From the NCBI GenBank assembly GCA_965660195.1, contig CBFHZM010000059.1, positions 1 to 11,387 of the forward strand: DNA of 11,387 bases. The letters are read 5' to 3'. The DNA comes from JAYODZ01 sp965660195. GTDB lineage: Bacteria > Pseudomonadota > Alphaproteobacteria > RS24. The position numbers were made by a program, and so were the translations under genes. Under the pieces are notes generated by a model. It searched no databases, was not told where the DNA came from, and saw nothing but the letters and a program-made list of their open reading frames with translations. Each line of letters opens with the position of its first letter. Position 1 is the stretch's first letter. Below are positions 6,664 through 11,387 of the stretch, piece by piece.

Positions 6664-8667
6664 TCATTGATGAACCGCAAATTAGGGGCAGCGTTTATTG
6701 CTGGCGCTTTTTTTATCGCTGGCTTGGTAAATCTACCAGCAAAAGCCGAGTGGCCGCATGTTGCTGCAAGCATTGCCGGAGGTCATTATTCCGATTTAAC
6801 GGAAATCACGCCAGAGAATGTGAATGAGTTAGAGCTCGCTTGGGAGCACCGGTCCGGCGATTTTCATGAAGGCGGAAATTTCAGGCATGGTATTGATCCC
6901 GATGGCGGGAAAATTCAGTCTGGTTTGCAAGTTACGCCGATTATGTTCGATGACCGCGTTTACTACTGCACGCCCTATAATCGCGTTTTTGCCATTGACC
7001 CCGATACGGGTGAAGAAATTTGGGTTTTCGATCCTGAAATTAAACTCTCGGATCATCCCTTTCCGCGTTGCCGCGGCGTCAGCAGTTATGTCAGCAGTTC
7101 GATACCCGAGGGTCAGGCCTGCCATAAACAAATTCTTGCCCCGACTGTAGATGCTCGAATTTTCTCTCTCGACGCAGCGACGGGCGCTCCGTGTGCGCAT
7201 TTCGGCAAGGGCGGCTATCTTGACCTCAGAGATGGGTTGGGCGATCACCTACCTTTTGAATATTTGCTCTCGACGCCACCGATTGTTGTTGGTGATTTGT
7301 TAGTATCGGGTGCCGCAGTAACCGACAATATCAGAGTTGATGTGCCGAGCGGCGTTGTCCGCGCTTATGATATGCGCAGTGGCAAATTGCTATGGGCATG
7401 GGAGGCTTTGCCGCCAGGCACGAAGCCTGTTCTCAACCCCGAAACCAAGGAACAATATCAACGCGGGACGACCAATGTCTGGAGCTTCATATCTGCCGAT
7501 CCGGAATTGGGCCTCATTTATGTGCCAACGGGTAACACGTCGCCGGATTACTATGGAGGCCACCGCGACGGATCAGATTACTACTCGGCGTCTGTCGTAG
7601 CCCTAGAGATGAAGACGGGCAAGGTACGCTGGCATTTTCAAATGGTGCATCATGATATTTGGGATTACGATACGCCGTCTCAACCGACGTTGATCGACGT
7701 CGAGCGCGATGGCCGCGTCATCAAGGCCTTAGCGCAGTCGACCAAAATGGGGCATATTTTCATTCTTGATCGCGAGACCGGCGAGCCTGTTTTTCCTGTT
7801 GAAGAACGCCCGGTGCCGCAAGGGGCGGTTGCAGGTGATTTCACGGCGCCAACTCAGCCCTATCCGACACTACCGCCATCGCTTGTCGATGATCATTTGA
7901 CCGAGGATGAGGTCTGGGGGCTCACACCCGTCGATCGCTATATGTGCAAACGGCGGTTGCGGGAATACCGCAATGAGGGGCTGTTTACGCCGCCATCTGA
8001 GGAAGGTTCGATCCATTTCCCGGGGGCCTTTGGCGGGCAAAACTGGGGCGGCCCTGCTGCCGACCCCGTGCGCGGCAAGTTGATCGTCAATACTTTGCAT
8101 GTTGCGAGCATCGTTAAAATGATCCCCCGCGAGCAATGCGGGCAGGCAGAGAAAGACCGCCGCGCGTCGAGTAGCGACAGAAAAATGTCCAATATTGAGC
8201 CCTCGGCTGGAACGCCCTATTGTGACCATCGTTGGTTAAGTTTTAATTCGCCCCTGGGTGTGCCATGCTCACCGCCACCATGGGGTACGCTCGCATCAAT
8301 CGACGTCGCTTCTGGGCAGATCGATTGGCAAGTGCCGCTCGGCACGACGCGCGACCTAGCGCCATGGCCTTTCTGGTATATTAAAGGTGTGCCGAATTCG
8401 GGTGGGCCGGTCGTCACCGCTTCTGGGCTTGTCTTTATCGGCGCCACAACGGATTACTACTTGCGAGCTTTCAGCACGGCGAATGGTGAGGAGTTGTGGA
8501 AGATCCGGCTGCCAACAGCGGCGCACGCTTCGCCCATGAGTTATCGCGGGCCGCGCTCGGGGCGGCAATTTATTGTCATCGCCGCCGGTGGGTCCCCAGC
8601 TCTGGGGACGCCGCCTGGTGATCATATTATGGCTTTCGCCTTACCCGAAACTGCCAAGGAAGAATGA
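6661..8667 (+). CDS. Periplasmic PQQ-dependent dehydrogenase (glucose-dehydrogenase-like quinoprotein)
   Basis: A 668-residue quinoprotein with an eight-bladed propeller expected, which would oxidise an alcohol, sugar or aldehyde in the periplasm. Residues 1-29 form a Sec signal peptide: basic start, hydrophobic core AAFIAGAFFIAGLV, AKA cleavage site before Glu30. The rest matches the PQQ domain of membrane glucose dehydrogenase: YYCTPYNRVFAIDP near 101-114, RCRGVS near 136-141, and MVHHDIWDYD at 328-337. By alignment in memory to E. coli Gcd, Asp335 fits the general base (Asp466) and Lys362 the PQQ-contacting Lys493; their 27-residue spacing agrees. There is no five-helix membrane anchor and no CxxCH heme motif, so it is secreted and must pass electrons to a separate acceptor. 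PQQ synthesis genes are absent here. The P450 gene follows in the same direction after 70 bases. Substrate unknown; the Gcd resemblance does not prove it is glucose. Confidence 0.9.
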   Translation: MSLMNRKLGAAFIAGAFFIAGLVNLPAKAEWPHVAASIAGGHYSDLTEITPENVNELELAWEHRSGDFHEGGNFRHGIDPDGGKIQSGLQVTPIMFDDRVYYCTPYNRVFAIDPDTGEEIWVFDPEIKLSDHPFPRCRGVSSYVSSSIPEGQACHKQILAPTVDARIFSLDAATGAPCAHFGKGGYLDLRDGLGDHLPFEYLLSTPPIVVGDLLVSGAAVTDNIRVDVPSGVVRAYDMRSGKLLWAWEALPPGTKPVLNPETKEQYQRGTTNVWSFISADPELGLIYVPTGNTSPDYYGGHRDGSDYYSASVVALEMKTGKVRWHFQMVHHDIWDYDTPSQPTLIDVERDGRVIKALAQSTKMGHIFILDRETGEPVFPVEERPVPQGAVAGDFTAPTQPYPTLPPSLVDDHLTEDEVWGLTPVDRYMCKRRLREYRNEGLFTPPSEEGSIHFPGAFGGQNWGGPAADPVRGKLIVNTLHVASIVKMIPREQCGQAEKDRRASSSDRKMSNIEPSAGTPYCDHRWLSFNSPLGVPCSPPPWGTLASIDVASGQIDWQVPLGTTRDLAPWPFWYIKGVPNSGGPVVTASGLVFIGATTDYYLRAFSTANGEELWKIRLPTAAHASPMSYRGPRSGRQFIVIAAGGSPALGTPPGDHIMAFALPETAKEE

Positions 8668-8681
8668 GCGCATTAGGGTTC

Positions 8682-8718
8682 AAGGTCAGGGCATAGGATC
8701 ATGGCATAGGAAAGGTCA
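8682..8718 (+). repeat. Nested pair of short direct repeats before the P450 gene
   Basis: In the 70-base gap between the quinoprotein and P450 genes, GGCATAGGA occurs at 8690-8698 and 8703-8711 (13-base period), flanked outside by AAGGTCA at 8682-8688 and 8712-8718 (30-base period). The order is therefore A-B-B-A, all in direct orientation. It could be a binding site for a regulator or the trace of a small duplication; it shows no terminator-like hairpin. Chance is possible at this length. Confidence 0.45.
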
Positions 8719-8724
8719 CGTCTG

Positions 8725-8740
8725 AAGAGGGTCAACGGTG
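8725..8740 (+). promoter_or_regulatory. Shine-Dalgarno site fixing the P450 GTG start
   Basis: AAGAGGG at 8725-8731 with a 6-base spacer precedes GTG at 8738-8740. The next in-frame Met codon is residue 15, which would remove residues before the first P450 helix, so the GTG is preferred. Confidence 0.7.
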
Positions 8741-9997
8741 ACAAAACAAACATCCGATCTAACGACTGTGCCGAGCTTGATGCACCCCGAGGTGCAGAAA
8801 TGCCCTTATGATTTGTATCGGCGCCTCAGATCCGAGGCGCCGGTTTTTAGAATGCCCGACACCGGGTTTCATCTTGTTACCTCTTTTGATTTATGTCAGG
8901 ACGTTATTAAGCAGCCCGATTTATTTGCAAGCGGCGTCTCGCCAATGGCGTTGCGGCCTGAAGGCGTTCCTGAAGAGGTGGTCGCGCTTTACAGCGAACA
9001 GGGCTGGCTGCCCAAGGCATCATGTTCGACCTCCGATCCACCGCGCCATACATGGGTGCGCGATATTCTAAGCAAGATGTTTACCGTCAAACGGGTGCGC
9101 GACATCACGCCTTATATTGATGCCACTGCGCATGCGCTGATTGATGATTTTATTACCAAAGATGCAGTGGAGTTTGTGAGCGCTTTCGCCCATCCCTTAC
9201 CGATGATTATTATTGCCGAGCAAATTGGCGTCGAGGCCGATAATCTTGAGCTGTTCAAGGATTGGTCGGATGCGATTGTCGAGCCCTTCAGCATGATGGT
9301 GTCGCGTGAGCGCGAGATCGAATGCGCCCGTCTGGTGGTCGATATGCAGCATTTTTTTGTTGAGAAAGTCGAAGCGCGACGCCGTGCGCCGAGCGATGAC
9401 CTCTTGTCCTTGGTGGCGACCGCCCGCGACGGCGACGGAAATTATCTCGCCATGGATGAGGTGTTGTCGATTTTAACGATCGACCTTTTAGCCTCGGGCA
9501 ATGAAACCACAACCGCGGCGATCAGCTCGGGCATGCTGATGCTGTGCAATTTTCCCAAGATAGCGGAGGCCTTGCGGCAAGATCCGTCACGAATTGCGGT
9601 TTTTATTGAAGAAGTCTTGCGCCTCGAATCGCCTGCCCAAGGCATGTTCCGTCTGGTGACCGAAGATACGGTCTTGGGCGGCGTGCCGTTACGAGCAGGT
9701 GATTTATTGAGCTTGCGCTTCGGCGCCGCCAATCGCGATGGCCATGTTTTTAGCTCGCCAGAAAATGTCGATCTAAACCGCAAGCATGCCGGCAAGCATC
9801 TCGCTTTTGGTCAAGGGCGGCATCATTGCGTCGGGGCGCCATTGGCACGGCAGGAGCTGATTTCGGCCTTTACGATTTTGCTCGAGCGGATGCGCGACTT
9901 TAAGCTGGCCGCGCCGACGCAGGAGTATAGCTATACACCAAGCTTTTTTGGTCGTCAGCTGGAGACGCTGGACATTATGTTTGCGCGCGCCGATTAG
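8738..9997 (+). CDS. Cytochrome P450 monooxygenase, bacterial soluble type
   Basis: A 419-residue heme-thiolate monooxygenase, usual length for soluble bacterial (class I type) P450s, which would hydroxylate a hydrophobic compound in the cytoplasm. Seen in order: SDPPRHTWVRD in the C-helix (His104 and Arg108 contact heme propionates), I-helix ASGNETTTA at 252-260 with the Glu256-Thr257 acid-alcohol pair, K-helix ExxR (Glu292 to Arg295), and the heme loop FGQGRHHCVG at 358-366+ with Cys364 as the axial ligand. All essential parts are intact. It has no membrane anchor and no fused reductase, so it needs a ferredoxin and ferredoxin reductase from elsewhere; none is in the window. It lies 70 bases after the quinoprotein gene on the same strand, so co-transcription is possible though an own promoter is not excluded. 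It converges on the cupin gene with a 20-base gap. Substrate not readable; terpenoid, steroid and fatty-acid hydroxylases share this form. Confidence 0.95.
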   Translation: MTKQTSDLTTVPSLMHPEVQKCPYDLYRRLRSEAPVFRMPDTGFHLVTSFDLCQDVIKQPDLFASGVSPMALRPEGVPEEVVALYSEQGWLPKASCSTSDPPRHTWVRDILSKMFTVKRVRDITPYIDATAHALIDDFITKDAVEFVSAFAHPLPMIIIAEQIGVEADNLELFKDWSDAIVEPFSMMVSREREIECARLVVDMQHFFVEKVEARRRAPSDDLLSLVATARDGDGNYLAMDEVLSILTIDLLASGNETTTAAISSGMLMLCNFPKIAEALRQDPSRIAVFIEEVLRLESPAQGMFRLVTEDTVLGGVPLRAGDLLSLRFGAANRDGHVFSSPENVDLNRKHAGKHLAFGQGRHHCVGAPLARQELISAFTILLERMRDFKLAAPTQEYSYTPSFFGRQLETLDIMFARAD

Positions 9998-10014
9998 GGG
10001 CGACGGGCGCTTTT
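9987..10014 (+). terminator. Possible weak intrinsic terminator after the P450 gene
   Basis: GCGCC (9987-9991) can pair with GGCGC (10006-10010) across a 14-base loop, followed at once by TTTT (10011-10014). The stem is all G-C but only 5 pairs and starts inside the P450 coding end; the T run is short. It sits in the right place, between convergent genes, but is well below a textbook terminator. Confidence 0.3.
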
Positions 10015-10017
10015 GCC

Positions 10018-10470
10018 TTATTCGGCGTCGATAATATTGGCAGGTAGATCGCCATTCCAGGCTTTGCTGTAAAATTCGAGGTCAGCAATAAATTGCAGAT
10101 TGTCATTCGCGTCGATGAAGGCGACCGGACCGTGCCCGAAATACAGGAATTCGGTGACTTCTTCGCCACAGGCTTCTTCATGAATTTCGCCAATTTCTTC
10201 ATAAGCGTAAACACCAGCATGCGCCGAGCCACCTTCAAAGGTCAGGGTGCCTTTCAGCACAAAGAATTCGGCTGGAGAAATATGCTTGTGGCGGCCAAAT
10301 TTAACGCCCGGTTGCATTTCGACATAAAGCACCCAATCGCCAGTAACCTTGCAGAAGCGTAAAAGCTTGAAGCGAACGCCTTCTCCGAGCGACACATAGT
10401 CGATTTTGTTGGTATCGGCGAACATCGCGCCAGTCACGCCGGGATTATGTGTCTCCGTCATTGCACGCAT
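10018..10470 (-). CDS. Small cupin, 2,4'-dihydroxyacetophenone dioxygenase-like
   Basis: A single-domain cupin of 150 residues that probably binds one Fe or similar metal and may cleave or oxygenate a ring or diketone-type intermediate. Cupin motif 1 is clear: Gly55-x5-His61-x-His63-x4-Glu68, then FFVLKG. Motif 2 is in YEEIGEIHEEAC with His97, completing a 3-His/1-Glu metal site. The wording of both motifs and the length recall the 2,4'-dihydroxyacetophenone and acetylacetone dioxygenase group, but cupins diverge in function and this is only a family guess. The start at 10470 is preferred over the ATG three codons later because GGAGG (plus-strand 10481-10485) lies 10 bases upstream. The gene is head-to-head with the TonB-dependent receptor and tail-to-tail with the P450, so it forms its own unit. 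On the minus strand TATGAT at 10508-10503 is a possible -10, without a clear -35. Confidence 0.8.
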   Translation of the reverse strand: MRAMTETHNPGVTGAMFADTNKIDYVSLGEGVRFKLLRFCKVTGDWVLYVEMQPGVKFGRHKHISPAEFFVLKGTLTFEGGSAHAGVYAYEEIGEIHEEACGEEVTEFLYFGHGPVAFIDANDNLQFIADLEFYSKAWNGDLPANIIDAE

Positions 10471-10617
10471 TTTTGGCCCCCCTCCAAGACTGTTGCAAAA
10501 ATATCATAGTTAATAGATTTTAGCGCCATACCTCACAAAAGCATTAGGTTTAAGATCTTTAATTCGCCGGCTTTTAAGATAACCTCGAAATATCGTTTTT
10601 TGTATAGGAGGACAAAA
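10471..10617. promoter_or_regulatory. Divergent intergenic region between cupin and TonB-dependent receptor
   Basis: A 147-base, AT-rich spacer that must carry promoters for both genes. It includes a perfect palindrome AAGATCTT (10552-10559), extended imperfectly to TTAAGATCTTTAA (10550-10562), roughly mid-spacer, which could be an operator. A minus-strand TATGAT (10508-10503) would suit a cupin -10. For the receptor no convincing -35/-10 pair is visible. Perfect AGGAGG at 10606-10611 serves the receptor. Confidence 0.45.
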
Positions 10618-11387
10618 ATGAGCCTTTTCAGGAAAATAGCTCACTCAAAGCTGAGTGTGGCTTCTACTTTATTGCTGGCAACCAGTTTGAGCATGAGCTC
10701 GAATGCGTTGGCAGCCGATGAGGGTCGGTTGGCGATTGAAGAAATCGTCGTAACCGGTGCCAAGCGCGATATCGCGCAGCAGGATTTGGCCATCGCAGTT
10801 TCGACAGTTACCGAGAAACAATTAAAAAACACCTTTAAAAATGACGTATTCTCGCTCGGGCAGCTGGCACCTAACGTAACGCTCACGCCGCAAAACGGTT
10901 TTAACGCGATCGCAGGCGGTATGCGCGGTACGGGCTTTATTTCGATTCTCGTAACCAAAGACCCTTCAGTGGGTGTCGTGATCGACGATTTCGCGTTTAA
11001 CCATGTGCAATCGCAGGCCATCGAAATGTTTGACATAGAACAGGTTGAGATGTTCCGTGGTCCGCAAGGGACGCTGTTTGGTAAGAACACGACGGGCGGT
11101 TCGATTAACTTCACGACCAAAAAACCCGTCTTGGGGGAAACTTTTGCCAATGTCGAAGCGACCTATGGTCAGTTCGACAGCAATGATGGTGCGATTGAGA
11201 AACTCAATGTTGCAGTAAATATTCCGCTCGGGGATAAGCTCGCTCTCCGAATTGCTGCGATTTCCGATCGCAATGATGGTCCTTACACCAACAGCAAGGT
11301 CAGTGGACCCGTTACCCCTCTTCCTGGAGGCTTGATTAACACTAACGATCCGAACCTGTACCAAGATGCCAGTGGCAACTATTTTGT
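10618..11387 (+). CDS. TonB-dependent outer-membrane receptor, N-terminal part (cut by window end)
   Basis: The first 256 residues of a receptor whose full family length is usually 700-900; the reading frame stays open to the window end. It would import a substrate across the outer membrane using TonB energy. Seen: signal peptide 1-32 (FRK, hydrophobic core, ALA cleavage site before Ala33), a TonB box IEEIVVTGAKR at about 40-50, then the plug domain with LAPNVTL (83-89), a GMRGTG turn (101-106), an acidic VVIDDF strand (120-125) and the conserved FRGPQGTLFGKNTTGGSINF at 146-165. The barrel begins near residue 175 with alternating strands. ATG follows AGGAGG by 6 bases. EIVVTG-type boxes are common in sphingomonad-like and marine proteobacterial receptors of catabolic clusters. 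The ligand is unknown: siderophore receptors share this build, but placement beside catabolic enzymes favours an organic nutrient (inference). Confidence 0.93.
   Translation, partial: MSLFRKIAHSKLSVASTLLLATSLSMSSNALAADEGRLAIEEIVVTGAKRDIAQQDLAIAVSTVTEKQLKNTFKNDVFSLGQLAPNVTLTPQNGFNAIAGGMRGTGFISILVTKDPSVGVVIDDFAFNHVQSQAIEMFDIEQVEMFRGPQGTLFGKNTTGGSINFTTKKPVLGETFANVEATYGQFDSNDGAIEKLNVAVNIPLGDKLALRIAAISDRNDGPYTNSKVSGPVTPLPGGLINTNDPNLYQDASGNYF

Noticed and set aside
10641..11364. Minus-strand open frames under the TonB-dependent receptor (169 and 132 codons)
   Set aside because: They overlap a continuous plus-strand frame with signal peptide, TonB box and plug motifs; no ribosome site or family motif supports them.

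Overview
The window reads as an accessory catabolic gene cluster from a Gram-negative bacterium, most likely a proteobacterium. The Gram-negative call rests on an outer-membrane TonB-dependent receptor and a quinoprotein with a Sec signal peptide, which imply an outer membrane and a periplasm. The class (alpha- or gammaproteobacterial) cannot be fixed from the sequence. Base composition looks moderate, and Shine-Dalgarno sites are strong, with AGGAGG repeated before several genes. I see no rRNA, tRNA, transposase, integrase, CRISPR array or dedicated regulator gene. No stretch over about 215 bases lacks a gene.

Layout: (1) 29-1849 (+) is a FATP-type fatty acyl-CoA synthetase. It converges, with no gap at all, on (2) 1850-3217 (-), a Rieske non-heme iron oxygenase alpha subunit. 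(3) A 215-bp divergent spacer leads to 3433-4200 (+), a classical short-chain dehydrogenase, whose stop codon shares a TTAA with the stop of the opposing operon. (4) That operon, 6458 to 4197 (-), reads ABM-fold protein, AMP-forming acyl-CoA ligase, second ABM-fold protein. (5) A 202-bp divergent spacer with a fair sigma70-like promoter for the ABM operon precedes 6661-8667 (+), a secreted PQQ-dependent dehydrogenase of the glucose-dehydrogenase type, followed by 8738-9997 (+), a cytochrome P450. (6) Convergent to the P450 is 10470 to 10018 (-), a small cupin resembling the 2,4'-dihydroxyacetophenone dioxygenase group. It diverges from (7) 10618 to the window end (+), a TonB-dependent receptor cut by the window edge.

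How they may work together (inference): the receptor imports a scarce or bulky hydrophobic compound; the periplasmic quinoprotein oxidises an alcohol or aldehyde group; P450, Rieske oxygenase and SDR hydroxylate and oxidise the skeleton; two CoA ligases activate carboxylic acids; the ABM proteins and the cupin oxygenate or cleave intermediates. This inventory recalls terpenoid, steroid or aromatic-acid degradation clusters, but no gene identifies the substrate. The ferredoxins, reductases, PQQ biosynthesis genes and beta-oxidation enzymes this would need are not in the window.
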